Positions 32,747 through 45,942 are shown, counted from the stretch's first letter. The stretch: DNA of 64,000 nt from Druceiella hillmani (GCA_039881145.1 JAYKKI010000005.1:27607001-27671000), one strand, 5' to 3'. Made by a program: numbers and translations. Notes: a model not told the origin generated them from the sequence alone.

Positions 32747-33761
32747 TTAAAATTTTAAAAAAATTATACATCTTGTAATGTCACTAATATCATAAACACG
32801 AATGGACGATTTTTATGCAATTTGATATAAGAGTAGACCTAGCTTATAATTATATTGATCGAATTAATATATAGGCTACTTTCAATCTTAAAAATAACCT
32901 AATTCCTATAGAATAAACCTTGGTGTCTTTTATACTTTTACTCAGTAATAAAATTTAGTATCATAAAATGTCAATAGATGGTTTCGAAAGAACATGACAA
33001 TAAATTTTATAATATAATTTAAATAGATAAAAGAAAAGTCCTGGCGTTTCAACGGAAAATTTATGTGAGCGAACCCGATCGAAAGTTTCTGGATAATTTA
33101 CGAAATATTAGAAATAAAAAGCAATAATTATTCAAAATATTAATAAAGTTTATTATCTAGATTTTCATCTGATATTACCTTATTCTATCGCTGTCGAAAT
33201 TTGAATATTATTGGAGTAAGCATGTAAAATATATTAAGCCTACATAATTATGTAAGATATTCTTGGCGGTCATTTTCTTTAAAGCGAATAAATGAGGTAA
33301 TATTTTGAATCATCCGTAAACACATTTCTGTTTTCACGCGCTCACTCCTCTTTCTATGTACTTGTAATGATATCTTACGTTGTTTTGATCCTCTTTCCAT
33401 AAACAAAAAGGTACATAAATTCTCCGAAGTTTTGCCTTTGTTACATATTTGAAAGCGACTACCTACTTCATTTGCCGAAATGGCCTTCAGGCGACGTGTT
33501 CGGATTTTACATTTACTTAATCAAGGAAATAACGTTTAAAATATCTAGCAATTACGAAAATGGCTAGTAAGATAATAGCGGAGTTTCGCGAGAATAAAAC
33601 AAAGGAAAGTGACGTGTTTGCGCACTCCTAATCGTGGTATTAAATTCTCCTATGTAGGAGATATTTTGCAAAATGTGTGTAGAAATTATCCTGATAGAAA
33701 TTATATTTAATAAAAGTATTGTGATAAAGGTAGTCACATAAGTTTTTAAGGATATATTTCA
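32747..33761. other. mostly non-coding; weak coding-like islands near 33260-33640
   Basis: A plus-strand frame ending at a TAG near 33570 reads LLHLPKWPSGDVFGFYIYLI; a minus-strand frame over the same area is open for about 90 codons. Both lack splice or homology support. Confidence 0.25.
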
Positions 33762-34290
33762 CTCATTATTTTTGAGAATTTTGTGATCTTGACGTTTGAT
33801 GATAAACGAAGTCCATCATATACAAGATAAAAAAATTATGACCAAATAAATACATGACCAAACATAACACAATACATGCATTTAATATGTATCGTTGTAA
33901 TAGATTGTAGTCTACCACAATTAGTACCATATTAGGCGAATCAGAGTTTAAAGACGAGCTATTCCGATCCTGCGGTGAAGATCAGTACGTTCCAAATGTA
34001 GGTAAAGAATTAGATGCAGAAAGAGATACAATTACCCTCATTATTTTTAAGAATTTGTGATCTTGAATTTTGATGATGAACGAAGTTTATCATACGGAAG
34101 ATAAAAAATATATGATCTAACATATGACACAATACATACATCTAATATATATCGTTGTAATAGGTGATAGTCTACTATAATTAGTACCATATTAGTTTGA
34201 AGATGAGCTATTACGATCCTGCGATGAAGATTAGTACATTCCAAATACAGGTAAAGAATGAGATGCAGAAAGAGATAAAAGATAATGATT
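33762..34290 (+). repeat. 275-bp tandem duplication carrying an acidic ORF fragment
   Basis: 'ctcattatttttgaga' starts copies at 33762 and 34037, about 85% alike. Copy 1 contains the reading EFKDELFRSCGEDQYVPN, and further right (34325-34375) is EQEKEYDSDEHNHGE. These resemble acidic N-terminal regions of piggyBac-type transposases, but that is only a composition-based guess. Confidence 0.7.
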
Positions 34291-35313
34291 TACCCTTTAT
34301 CTTTATATATAATTTATCTTTATAATAATAGAACAAGAAAAAGAATACGATTCGGATGAGCATAATCATGGAGAATAAGCAATTCTTCATGAAGCCTGAA
34401 ATAGTTATTTACGTGATCGGTCCACTTGTAAATGATGTTGCTTTTTATTACTTTAATCTACAGTATATACTAGCAAGTTTATTTAATTATTTCGAAAAAG
34501 CAATGTAAGATCTTTTTGTGGTAAAAAATAAATAAAAAGATCATAACGGTCTTCAGCGTTAGTATAAACGGTTTACGTTAATAATTTTATAAATATTGAA
34601 AATGTGTAAACAACAATTATTACGTTATTTTAACTGTTTTTATATGAGGAATTTATATTAATAATTATTTTTACATTGACGCTAATATTGTGTCAAAATT
34701 TAGTTTTTAGTAATTTTATTGCATTAAACTATGAATGTATATCTAACGTAATATAATTTTCACAATTTTTGGTAATACAGACCTCATCGCTATTATTCCT
34801 GTTTTTACATTTTTTAGGCAGATAGTTTTTTTTTTGATTGCGTGGTGAGAAAAAAAATTGAAAAAGAATTACACATTTTTGGACCAGCATTTAGAATGAG
34901 CTTTCGTTTAATATCCAAAAATATGGTATTGATTTTCTACTCTTGTTCTTCAAAACTGTCCCCTAAAACGAAAATTCAATATAACGTATGAGTATATAAC
35001 TGAGCTACTACTTAATACAATTAAGTGAAATCATGACTTTTTATGTCGAATAATCTCCGAGACAATTATTTCCGATAGGCAGGTACCAAAAGGGTTCTAT
35101 GGGTGTTCGTTTTCAAGGTTCTGTAGTTAATTTCTACAATCTTAAATCCATGTATCCAAAATTTTACAAGTAGCTGAGGATCTCAATTAAGACGTAGTAC
35201 GAAATTTAAAAAAAATGTGTTGGATCTTTTTATACATGTAAAGTGGAGGAAAATGAAACGGTGGGTTTACCACCCGGTAACTTGCAAAATTTTAAACTTC
35301 GGAGTAACGCGCA
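34291..35313. other. non-coding stretch
   Basis: AT-rich, no gene recognised. Confidence 0.4.
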
Positions 35314-36320
35314 ATGCGTCCCGTTCCCTCTAATTTTTCGACCGTGGATCTAAACCACATGGAAAAATACTTGGTACTAGCATTTGATTGGACAGAATTG
35401 ATTCTAGATATTCTGACATTATCTGGGATATCTATAAATATCCTCCGTGAAGCTGTTAGACAGGGTGACACAATCTCACTTAAATTAGTTACTCTGGCTC
35501 TAGAAAACGTATTCAAACAACTTGTTTCAGTGGAAAAAGGATTAAAGGTCAATGGAGCAACGATTTATGTCGCTTGAGGTTTTCTGACGATATAGTTTCG
35601 TTCAGTACAAACATCTAAGAACTAAACGCATTGACCAAAACAAAAAATAAAAAAATAAGACTAAAGATTAATCTTAACAAAACAAAAATAATAAGTAGCA
35701 ACCAAGACCATCGATTAAACACCATTCTAAATGGAAAATTACATACATTTTGTGCACCCCCTTAAAAATAGCAAATAAAATAAATCACCGAAATGAAAAG
35801 AAGCATTCAATATAAATGGATAGCATTCGCCAAGCTTTCTTACATCCTAAGGAACAAAAACATACCAATGTATCTAAAGCAAAAGGTCTATGATAGCTGC
35901 ATACTTTAAATATTTGCATGTTTTAAATATTCGGCCTGGAGGCTATGGCAATGGCAAAGATTAGTAGAGCGACTAAGAATAGTTACTCAACGAACCATGG
36001 AGCGAGCCATGTCAGAACTCACTGTGAAAGATAAAATAGGTGACGCAAAAGTGAAATAGGTCACAGATCTGGAGTACCTGATATTATGGGGAGAAAAGCA
36101 AGATGTAACTCGATTGGATTGGGTTTAATAAGGGAAGATGGTCCAGTAAAATAACTTTTTGGAAACCGAGAGAGAATAGGAGAAGCGTGGCACGACCGAC
36201 AAACAATGTATCGGTGACGTTAAAATAAGAATGGCTGCAAACAGAGAAAAATAAACAAAACTAGAAGAGGCCCATATCCTTTACTGGATGAATAAAGCCT
36301 ATAAGGCTGAAGAAGAGAAG
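35314..36320 (+). pseudogene. LINE reverse transcriptase, 3' half, inactivated
   Basis: 35314-35577 reads REAVRQGDTISLKLVTLALE, the conserved R.GvRQGD.iSP.LF...LE block of non-LTR reverse transcriptases, then NVFKQL and KGLKVNG. One base of frameshift later comes LRFSDDIVSFST (35571 onward), the palm catalytic box with FSDD in place of the usual FADD. Further pieces include WIAFAKLSYILRNKNIPMYL, KQKVYDSC and QRTMERAMSELTVKDKIGD, the C-terminal part typical of this clade. Several stops and shifts. 5' endonuclease part missing, as expected for a 5'-truncated insertion. Confidence 0.85.
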
Positions 36321-36688
36321 GGTTTTTATTAGAATCTTCAATTACAATTATTTCAGTTAACTTGGATTAACTATTTCAAGAGATATAGACAACTACGGAA
36401 TTCTACTCTATATTTATTCTGATACACATTTGGTCAATTTTTCAAATTTTAGTTTACAATACTAAGAATGGTTTTCCTTAATAAAGTTTATATTATTTTA
36501 ATGAGTAACAATTAATTTGTACTAAAACGTACAATAATATGCTGTTGTCTATAAAGTGCTGTAGGAATCGTGAAGAGATCAATTGCTATTACTGCTTTAA
36601 ATTTTATTTTTAGTAGCAATATTGGTTCAACCTAGGCTGAAGAGTATATTACTTATACTCGATTTACTGTCAAATAATTAACACTTAC
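36321..36688. other. intron or non-coding sequence flanking the Rho-like exon
   Basis: AT-rich. The 5' splice site acttacctg (minus strand CAG|GTAAGT) is at its right end. Confidence 0.5.
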
Positions 36689-36776
36689 CTGAAGTGTCCC
36701 ACACAGAAAAATTGACTCGATAGTCGGCAACTGCGCAAGTCGCGCTGTACTTCTCGAAGCCTGTTGGCGTGTACGT
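36689..36776 (-). CDS. internal exon of a Rho-family (Rnd-like) small GTPase
   Basis: On the minus strand tttcag|ACGTAC opens and CTTCAG|gtaagt closes an 88-bp, about 50% GC exon in AT-rich DNA. It enters in phase 0 and leaves in phase 1. The frame reads TYTPTGFEKYSATCAVADYR, then VNFSVWDTSG. This is the switch I/effector loop and switch II entry of Rho GTPases (canonical YvPTVFenYsa...WDTAG). WDTSG instead of WDTAG and PTGFEKY instead of PTVFENY point to an Rnd/RhoE-like, probably GTPase-altered member acting on the actin cytoskeleton. The P-loop exon and later NKxD exons were not found here. Subgroup is inference. Confidence 0.8.
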
Positions 36777-37370
36777 CTGAAATGGAGGAAATGATAAAGA
36801 CTTAAATTGTGTTTAAACCATTGATTGATTCAATGTGTATATCGTCATGACCATCAATAGCTTCTCTCTGTTTACTGTTGAATATGGGCATGTACAATGT
36901 ACGTATTATTGCCCATAATTGCCCATAATCGCATGATGGGCAGGTTGGAGAAGGCGCACTGTCAGATATTGTTTTGAGATTGTTGAAACGAGATATTGCA
37001 TGTTTTAATTGAATTCTACTTGTTTTTCTTCGGAATAACACAACATTTCATTATCAGTATATAGTGGAATATAAGAAACTATATACTATAATATTTTCTT
37101 CCGATCATTTTAGCATTGCAGCATCAGTTTACGATCTATTCGTTGCTAAACGTCATATAAAGTTTTTAATCAATTTATTATTTTTATAATGTAAAATTAA
37201 ATACTATTCAAGTTGCACTTAAATAGGGTTTATAATGATATCGCCAAGTAACTCTTGTTGATTCTGAATTATGCAACCCATAATTATGGTGTGGTTCGTT
37301 ATTAAGTTTTATTATTTAGTGCTTCATTATTAACAAGAGATAAAAAAAATACAATAAGCCACTGGAATGA
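36777..37370. other. non-coding; weak minus-strand ORF 36802-37041
   Basis: The 79-codon minus-strand frame contains SDSAPSPTCPSCDYG, a CPxC motif like the end of some LINE RNase H domains, but nothing else fits. Confidence 0.3.
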
Positions 37371-37490
37371 ATGTCCACGAGGAATAAAAGGAGAAATAGT
37401 GATATTAATGGACAAGCATATGCAGCTGATGGAATGAAAGGTTTTGTAAACAAAAGTTATGAAAAAGAAATTGATAATGAAGAAAACAAG
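37371..37490 (+). CDS. candidate first coding exon, unidentified gene
   Basis: ATG at 37371 opens exactly 40 codons to a consensus donor AACAAG|gtaatt. The reading is MSTRNKRRNSDINGQAYAAD, then GMKGFVNKSYEKEIDNEENK, leaving in phase 0. A basic then Asn/Glu-rich soluble N-terminus of this sort is common before the first membrane segment of transporters, but no family is identified. Unspliced, the frame would end six codons later. Downstream exons not located. It lies divergent from the Rho-like exon. Confidence 0.4.
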
Positions 37491-38231
37491 GTAATTCGAA
37501 CACGATGATCTGCTCAGTTTACGACCGGCTTTGTCATATTATCACCGGAGATCATTCAGAAATATTTGTCAAGTTATTAAGAACGGTAAAAGAGTAATAT
37601 AAATACATTAGACGCCAATGCGATACGGGAAAAGGCATCGGTGGAAAAATCGAAAAAAAGAGAAGGAAAATGGTTTATAATGTAAACGGTAAATGGTAAC
37701 CCGCAGCTTTGCTCGCGTGGTCGCTAATAATATTAAGTTTATATTTTATATAACTTTTGTTTCTGTAGATTATAAATGATATGTGCATATCAAGTGCATG
37801 TGCATACCCGTGACCAAGAATAAAGCTTAGCTTAAAATTTACGTTGAAACATTACTCAACAACGTTTATCCATTAACACAAGATGCATTAATTTGACATA
37901 AGAGCTGACACTCTCAAACTGGCACACGCACGTACGTATGCGTAATTACTCGCCCGCATACATGCTTGCTCGCACGCACGTCCCCTTGTTCGCATACACG
38001 CCCGCACACACGCACGCAGCACGTAAGCATTATACTAGTAAGAATGCTCATTTATAAGTGAGGATGACATTATGTGTGTGACACAAATGTTAAATGTTTT
38101 CCTCATAGGTTTTACGCAGGCTTTGGCTAAAAAAATATTCTTCTAAGATTTGTTATTTATTACAATTGAACTAACGCTATTTTCGGGCACATTGTGTCTC
38201 CCGGCACCCGCCATTGTTGTGAGTAGTAAAA

Positions 38232-38288
<57 letters not shown>

Positions 38289-38639
38289 ATAATATAACTT
38301 TTTCTAATTTTTCCAAATGAAATTAAACGAGAAAACCGAAATGAAGACTTTAACACGTAAAATTATCCGACTGTACGGGAACGGATGCAAGGACAGCTAT
38401 TACAGCACTGCAAATTTTCCATAAAATAAATAAAAACCAATTAATCTTCCCCTATTGACATGACACAAGGACATAATAATAAGAAAATTAAATCACGATA
38501 ATAACCTCATGTTATACAAGAATGTTTGTTTACATCCCTTATTACGTCCAAATGTTATGGAATTATATACATTAATAAATGAAACGGAACGCAAATGCGA
38601 AACGATGACGCATTTAATAAAAAATTGTAGTTTATAATT
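37491..38639. other. non-coding; repeat fragments and simple repeats
   Basis: 37690-37730 (cccgcagctttgctcgcgtg) is a fragment of the lepidopteran repeat at 38640. 37915-38030 is a CA/CG-rich simple repeat. 38232-38282 is a (TA)n run. No gene seen. Confidence 0.7.
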
Positions 38640-39137
38640 AAACTAGCTTTTCGTCCGCGGCTTCGCTCGCGTAGACTATTTAATTTTCAAATGTCGGTTG
38701 AATTTTTAACTTTCAGTCGTTCTGGCCACACGCAAAATTAAGGCACGGTGACAATTTCGAGTTTTTTTATAAGAAACAAATGTGATCTCGCTCGAACTAT
38801 TAAAAATTACAATAAAAAAAATTCCCGTACAAATTTAACCACCCCTTTTCACCCACTTAGGAGTTGTACATCGGAAAATGTTTAAATATGTGTTTCATTA
38901 CTTGTACTGAAGTGCATTATATCAATTTTTAAATGGAAATTTACAATAGAAATATTTTCCTATACAAAATCTACCACCACTTTTCGCCTCCATATAGGAT
39001 GAATTTCGAGAAATCCCTTCTTAAACGATACCTGCAGTATAAAATCAACACTCTCTGAAAATTTCAAATGTCTATAATTAGCGGTTGGGCTGGGTACATC
39101 AGTCGATGGAGACATTGCCTTTTATATATTTAGATTA
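38640..39137 (+). mobile_element. lepidopteran interspersed repeat, near full-length
   Basis: Starts aactagcttttcgtccgcgg, then cttcgctcgcgtaga. It continues with the 'cacttaggagttgtacatcg' and 'gaatttcgagaaatcccttc' blocks and ends 'gccttttatatatttagat'. From experience this layout is diagnostic for Lepidoptera. Non-coding copy, plus orientation. Confidence 0.75.
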
Positions 39138-39214
39138 ATAAACAGAAACACATAAATTAAATAGTTTCAAATTATCACCACATAGTGGTTTCACATATTA
39201 ACAAAATAAAAAAA

Positions 39215-39240
39215 TTATATATATATATATATATATATAA

Positions 39241-39308
<68 letters not shown>
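39215..39308. repeat. (TA)n microsatellite, interrupted
   Basis: Long TA runs with single-base interruptions. Confidence 0.95.
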
Positions 39309-39312
<4 letters not shown>

Positions 39313-39559
39313 TTACTTCATTATTCTCTATTATTGAATTCATTTCTTATCATTATAACTTATTAAATTCTGTCATATTTTTGCAATCGCACCGATATAA
39401 CCGCCGATATTAAAGAGGACAATAATAATAAAATATTACTCATTCAGCATATTAGTAATATAACAAATATAGTTTTCTTTTGTATTTACCAAAAAGCAAC
39501 AGTTAATAAAAATGCATTCATAAAATACTCCTAATAGAAAACGCCCCGGACAGTGATAC

Positions 39560-39703
39560 TCACGTGGATAACATCCGAGGTAAACAAATAAATAAAATTA
39601 TCCTAGGAGCCATCGCATCCGTAACATATTCATTATCTGCAAAGTGCATAGAAGCGATTGCAGTGTTTGCAAGTGCAGAATTGCGTTCTGGATCGACTCG
39701 CTC
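39560..39703 (-). CDS. candidate exon, unidentified gene
   Basis: On the minus strand cattatttattcag precedes GAG in phase 0. The frame reads ERVDPERNSALANTAIASMH, then FADNEYVTDAMAPRIILFIC and LPRMLST, then TGA. GC is well above background. The TGA overlaps a gtgagt: the exon either ends the protein there, or is spliced at 39564 just before it (the base before GT is C, not the preferred G). An ATG further upstream (39757) is also in frame. Same strand as, and 2.8 kb upstream of, the Rho-like exon. Confidence 0.4.
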   Translation of the reverse strand, partial: ERVDPERNSALANTAIASMHFADNEYVTDAMAPRIILFICLPRMLST

Positions 39704-40136
39704 CTGAATAAATAATGACCCGCACCCAGTGAACGAATACCGTTTCAAACTAAACACCGGGACACGTTAAACAAATATGGACATAGCTGCTATTGATTAA
39801 AGCTTTGTAATCTGTTTGAACTGAGATCAGTAAAATATTGCATTTCAAAGTTAATTTAAGCTCGCTATTAGGGTACCATTGTTTCAGTGATAATGGAGAG
39901 ATATAAAAAAAAAATGTGAAAGGTGGAAATGTCATTGGATTTTCTTTATCGTGGTTTATGTATACTTAATTTTTATATAATTGTATACATGCCTATATGT
40001 ATATATATATACACATATATTATCATCATTGATATTATTTCGTGCAAAATTTATTCACATGGTCTTTATTATACAAAAATAATACCATACACAAAAATTA
40101 ATGGTATTATAGAAATATTTAAATAGATCTATCAAA
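39704..40136. other. non-coding stretch
   Basis: Nothing recognised. Confidence 0.35.
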
Positions 40137-40280
40137 AGATGGCGTTATGATATCATCATATGTTGGTGAAACACTATGAAATTAGGCTTTAGTGTTTAAT
40201 TTCTTAATAGATGGCGTTGTGATAACATCATATGTTGGTGAAACACTATGAAATTAGGCTTTAGTGTTTAATTTCTTAAT
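40137..40280. repeat. 72-bp tandem duplication
   Basis: 'agatggcgttrtgatawcat' and following sequence repeated at 40137 and 40209, nearly identical. Confidence 0.93.
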
Positions 40281-43180
40281 ATATGATCTGATTTCACATT
40301 TATTATTTTGTGGAGATTTAAATGTTTCGTGAAGTTTCAGGATTTATCTTCATGTAAGTTACTGTCCTTGACCCACAGTGCGGTCGTGTTCTTTGCAAGA
40401 TTTGAATATCTAAAGCTAAGTTACTTGCGTAGGTATCTCACTTGCATTTGTGCACTTGTGTAACTGGCAATGTTGTACACATAGACTACATTAATGCGAC
40501 GCGTATTTCATACTTCCGTTTATATTTCAAATTTTATATGTCAAGCCACGCCTAATAAGACAATCCGTACTTCGCACCGCATTGTTTCGTTTTTACGTTG
40601 AACAAGATGGCGTCGTTGATTATTAGTTCCATATTGTTAAATATATATTCCAGAGTGAAGGACATTTGTGTTGATTTGAAAATGGCCACCGTAATAAAAA
40701 AAATTCCTTTCTAAATTTCTATATTTCTGAAATCATTCACATTAGAAACAACAATGACGCAAACGTGTATATATGTTTCTTAAGTCCAAAATAGTTTTTT
40801 TTGTTTTATGTTATTGTCGAGTTTATGATGTTATGTACTCTGTAACGATTAATGCTTAATGGGATGAAGCATTAATCGTTGCTGCAAAGTACCCTCCGCC
40901 CAGCATTAATTTCATGAACACGCACAATTTACTTCATTTTAGTATAAGAGAAAAAGTCAAACCAGATTTTTCCCGGGAAAGTAAATTATGGTGTATTATT
41001 TGACTGCTTAAATATAAAAAAATACGGAAAGCTTAAAAAATTGTTCAAAAAGTATTCGAAAAATTCCAACTTTTCAATTTTGTTTGCATGTAAAGTAACT
41101 GATGTTAGATCTAAATGAAAAAAGGTGAAGATATTCATTAAAAATATTAAATTTCACCCAAATCAATCCAATGGTAGAGACGCTAGACGTGACAAGGTCT
41201 CAACTATTGGATGTTTTCTAGTTTTTAAGGTTATCCAGTGCTCTAAAAATAATATCAATCAAAATCATAACGTAAATTTTTAGGCAAATTTAATTCTTTC
41301 TCCTCTCCTTATTTCGCTGCGAAAAAATAAGAGAGTAAAAAAGTGAATCATTTCATATATTCAGCTCCTGCTCTAATTCAAATATAAATAGATAAAATGA
41401 TAAATAAAAATATGAGAAAACAATGGTGTCTGTGTTTTTGTCTGTAAGGAAAATTCTATATATGCAATATATATAGAATTTTCCTTTCAGGTATCATAAA
41501 CCGTTACTTCATACGTGATTATTATCCACCACTCCGTCATACGTGACGTCATAAATCCTCCTTTATCAAGGTTTAAGGATAAAAATTATTTGCCATAAAA
41601 CTTTCGCAAAGTGAATTACATAATACAACTGGAGTGGATGAAAAATTATGATCATCTTATTTTTATTTTACTTCATATATCTATTGTTAAATATACGTTT
41701 TATTTTTTTATATTATTTACTACTTAATTTTTGCCTATTATTATGTTATATTGAAAACTACATAGACGACTAACAAATACATATTTATAAATGAAATGCA
41801 TATCCAAATACATATTTATAAATAAAATATATGCCATCAGATTTAAATATTTATATCCAATGCTTTTCATTAAATTCAACAGAAAAATATATACACCGAC
41901 ACGAACTACTTCTATTGCGTAGAAAAATATTGTAAACTTCGCTGAACGTTTAACCTGTTATATCCGATTCGTTTTCATAACGCAAACTGTCTACGCAAAG
42001 TACATACCTGCCGATACGAAATTTATGACATGGAAAACATTGTCGTATTCAGCGTTAATGTACACAGCTCCTGCTCTAATTCAAATATACGAGTCCGCAA
42101 TAAACATGAGATATCATAAATTGAAATAAATAAAAGCAGTCTGATTTCAATTCTGTAGATATATTTTGGGAAGGAACAGACATAATTTTCAAACTTTCAT
42201 TGAAGTGTTTATGTTGCTGCATTACGAAAAGTCTTAGGAGTTCCCATGATACAATATTATAGGATAAAAATGCTTGGAAAGCCCACTGTATTAACTAACC
42301 ATCTACCCCTACTTTTCTCACGTGTGTTTTGGAAGTGTGTTTCTAGGGTTAGAAATAATAGTTTAGAATAGGGAAAAAATTACCTTTATAAACCTTTTTG
42401 TTCTGGTTATAAGTTTTATCCCAATTGAGTCATTGCAAATGAAATCGTCAGAAAAAAATTAAATTAGGAGCTTTGTCACTATCTATTTTATGAAATTCGG
42501 TATAAATCTTCTATTCGACGTTGAAAAAGAAAATTGACAATCATTAATTCTTGTGAATCGCAATTATGAAAATATAGAAAAAGTGTGATTTTTAGACACT
42601 GTTATGATCAGTTTTAAAAATTATTCTGTTATAGATGTCTGAATGTTGATCTCTAAATGTTACAGTTTTTTCCAAAACTTCAAACATGTCATTGATGTTT
42701 TAAGATATTTCATCCGCCTGAATAGTTATAACTCTTCAAAAATATACCTTTTCATTAAGTTCATCCACTATGAATTTTAAGAAAGAAAATTAAAAATTTT
42801 TAAAAACACCATATTTTACAAAATAAAATTGGCGCAATCAAAATTTCAAATTTCCAGGATTTTTCTATGTCTACCCCGACTTTAAAAATTTGCAACAAAG
42901 GTTGTTCTATTCGCATTTGTCCATTTTATATAGCTATTTAAAAATAAATAAATAAGATATATAATATTTTATTAGCGAGATACGTAGATTGTAGATAAGT
43001 ATTTTTTAATTTACACCTACCCCCAAAATCCACGATAAAATAAAAACCGAGGTCAGTGCGGTGCTAACTTATAAAATGATCGCAACAAACATATAATTGG
43101 AAGATGATCCACTACTTTTAAACATTAAATTAATAACAGCGCTTTCATTACTTTTTTTCCCATACGAACATAATTTTTGG
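40281..43180. other. non-coding with two hairpins and dispersed repeat pieces
   Basis: Hairpins: aacgattaatgctt (40844-40857) with 40867-40880; aaggaaaattctatata (41446-41462) with 41470-41486. 'cagctcctgctctaattcaa' occurs at about 41362 and 42067. 42612-42786 resembles 45975-46231. No coding unit supported; a 35-codon ATG ORF at about 40605 is too short to call. Confidence 0.55.
42612..42786 (+). repeat. dispersed repeat pair, left copy
   Basis: 'ttttaaaaattattctgtta' through 'catccactatgaattttaag' matches 45975-46231. The right copy has an extra 60-bp stretch. Confidence 0.75.
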
Positions 43181-43905
43181 CACTCATATTCATTGCTCTC
43201 ATATCCAAATTATAGCATAATTAAATGTAACTATCTTCAAATTTTAGACGTATAATTTCTATATACAAAAAATAATTATAGTACGTTACGCTGCTTAAGC
43301 GCGAAAGAAAATAAGCAAAAACAAGTATCTTAAAGGTACTGTTTGGTGACTAAAAAAGAGAAAACTAGGCTGGGATAACAAGTTTTGATGTATATACTCC
43401 GAAATTACTTTATGGCAAATTAGGTAGAAATACTCACATTCATTGCTCTCATATACAAATTATAGCATAATTAAATGTAACTATCTTCAAATTTTAGACG
43501 TATAATTTCTATATACAAAAAAATAATTATAGTACGTTACGCTGCTTAAGCGCGAAAGAAAATAAGCAAAAACAAGTATCTTAAAGGTACTGTTTGGTGA
43601 CTAAAAAAGAGAAAACTAGGCTGGGATAACAAGTTTTGATGTATATACTCCGAAATTACTTTATGGCAAATTAGGTAGAAATACTCACATTCATTGCTCT
43701 CATCTACAAATTATAGCAAATTAAATGTAGCCTATCTTCAAATGTTAGACGCATAATTTCTATATACAAAAAATCATTGAAGTACGTTACGTACTTAGCG
43801 CGAAAGAAAGAAAATAAGCAAAAAAAAGCGTCTTAGAAGTTACTGTTTGGTTTGATATAGATGCTCCGAAATTATTATATTATAAATTACGTAGAAAAAC
43901 TTAAC
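43181..43905. repeat. 250-bp tandem repeat, three copies
   Basis: 'cattgctctcat' starts at 43191, 43441 and 43692. Copies 1 and 2 are almost identical ('gttacgctgcttaagcgcga' in both); copy 3 is diverged and shorter. Confidence 0.95.
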
Positions 43906-45942
43906 CATCACTACTGCGCCAAAATTATCTACATACGTATGCTGTGGTTATTAGTTACTGAAGAAAAAAAGTAAAAAATTATATATAATTCATACTTAGT
44001 TATAAATACAAAATGTCAATGGTAATCCAGTGAGCCAACTTATTATCGCGTTATTTTCATATGTATAATTTCTTGTATAAGTGCTATACTACAATTTTAA
44101 AGGTGTTTGTGGCATTAATCTAAATATTAATATCAATATTAAGCCAAATAGAAACGATGACGCCAATTCATGTGCGCCATCTATTGAAATGAAATTAAAC
44201 TACGTCGTTAGTCACATGACAGTCTATATGCAACCGTAGATGTAGTCTTGATGTGGCGTATAACTTATTTTATTAATTTTTTTACAAAATTAAAAAAAAA
44301 GTGGTTCTAATTGTTTGCGTACATATTGGTATAACAATGCTTAAATTATTTGCATTTTTTGTAAAGTAATCAGAAGTAATTTTGTATAACAAAAGGCAAT
44401 TATAATAGGTAGATACAATGGTACAATATTAGGTAATGTCACACAAATTATTCAAAATTAAAGGTAATTTAATTATTTTATTCTGCGCCAATAAATTTGA
44501 ATTTATTCCTTGTATCACGAGATTCTCTCTCAAGTGCTTTATTGAACTGTCTTATTTTAAACGAACACGTCATAATGCCACCTTGTGCGATATAAAAATC
44601 TATAAATTCTACCTCTGCTACTTACTAGTAACAGTGAAAGGACCACATTGCTCAGACTAGCTTTAAACTGTTATACTTTTATTATTTTAAGAATAATAGT
44701 AAATATATTCTGAATGTACAAGTGTGACATATATTTTTTAGAAAACAAGAGTAACAAGGATACCTAAATATAACTGGCACAATTAAACGTGGTAATAAAT
44801 TCGATATTTTTTCATTTTCCCGACTCCTTTTGTAATTTTTTATCCTTTTCTCGTATTTTATATTAATTCAGATTAAATATTTGTTTATCATTTAAAAGCA
44901 AAATTGAAAAATATATAGAAATATATCGACTCAGTAAGGACCAAATTGAAATTATTTTTGTCCACATAAAAAACGCCAATTTTCGACATCTCTGTCGCAT
45001 TACGCTTTAAAGGTTATATCATATATTATTAAATTACCTGGAGTTACGTTATGCTTTCGTGTTTTATTTACTTTGAAAAAAAATTATCTTTCTAATTGAT
45101 CTTCCAATGTTTTAAAAATTAATCAAACATTTGATAGAACAAATTTAAATTGGTTTTAGAGAGCGATAAGAGAATGTCGAGTGTTGTTTGGAAAGAGTTA
45201 TTATTTGGAATGTTAACTATCTAGAATATTTGTTTATTCTATTGTCTAACGAAAAGAAATCGTTTCAAATATTAGTTATATTAATGCTCTTAGTTTAGAA
45301 TATTTTTCATTCATTTGCAGTTTTAATATTTGACACCACACTTCTAGACCGACTGGAAAATTATTTCAATAATCTACAAAATAGTAGACACTGCTCGTAA
45401 TAATTAAAAGCACAACGTGTGTGTAAGCATGTTTGTCTTTCATATATAGGCTATGTTAAAAAGTACGAATACATGCGTTGGCTATATTTCATCACTTAAC
45501 GACTCAAACCTATAAACATCTTACGCTTATGTTTACAGTCTTAAATCTACGGGTTTATTACTTTTTGAGTTATTGTGTGGCAGACAGATGATTAAACACT
45601 AATTCATTTTGCATCTAAGATTTCATTCTTTTCGGTACTTTACTCATTACTAGATATTCGAAAACGAAAACAAAGAAAATTGAATATTTAAGAAAAGAAT
45701 GTGTGAAAATACGTCTTTACAAGTTCAAGATATTGAAATTTATATATTTATTGAAAATGAAATAATTTTTTCCAATAAATAAAAAATATGTATTAAAAAC
45801 GATTTTTAACTGATGGTAATTTATATGAACCTTCTTTTGAATTCATTAACTATATTGTAAACATATCTTTACTACGCAATCCGGCATATATTGACAGTTT
45901 TCAGGATAAACGTACTTATGAGAACCAAAAAGTCAGAACGAA
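43906..45942. other. AT-rich non-coding
   Basis: No gene recognised. A 74-codon plus-strand ORF at 44436-44660 has no signature. 'gccaattcatgtgcgccatc' near 44163 is typical repeat sequence. Confidence 0.35.

Noticed and set aside
33260..33600. About 90-codon open frame on minus and 48-codon frame on plus
   Set aside because: They overlap on opposite strands, lack splice or start support and are within chance expectation for this composition.
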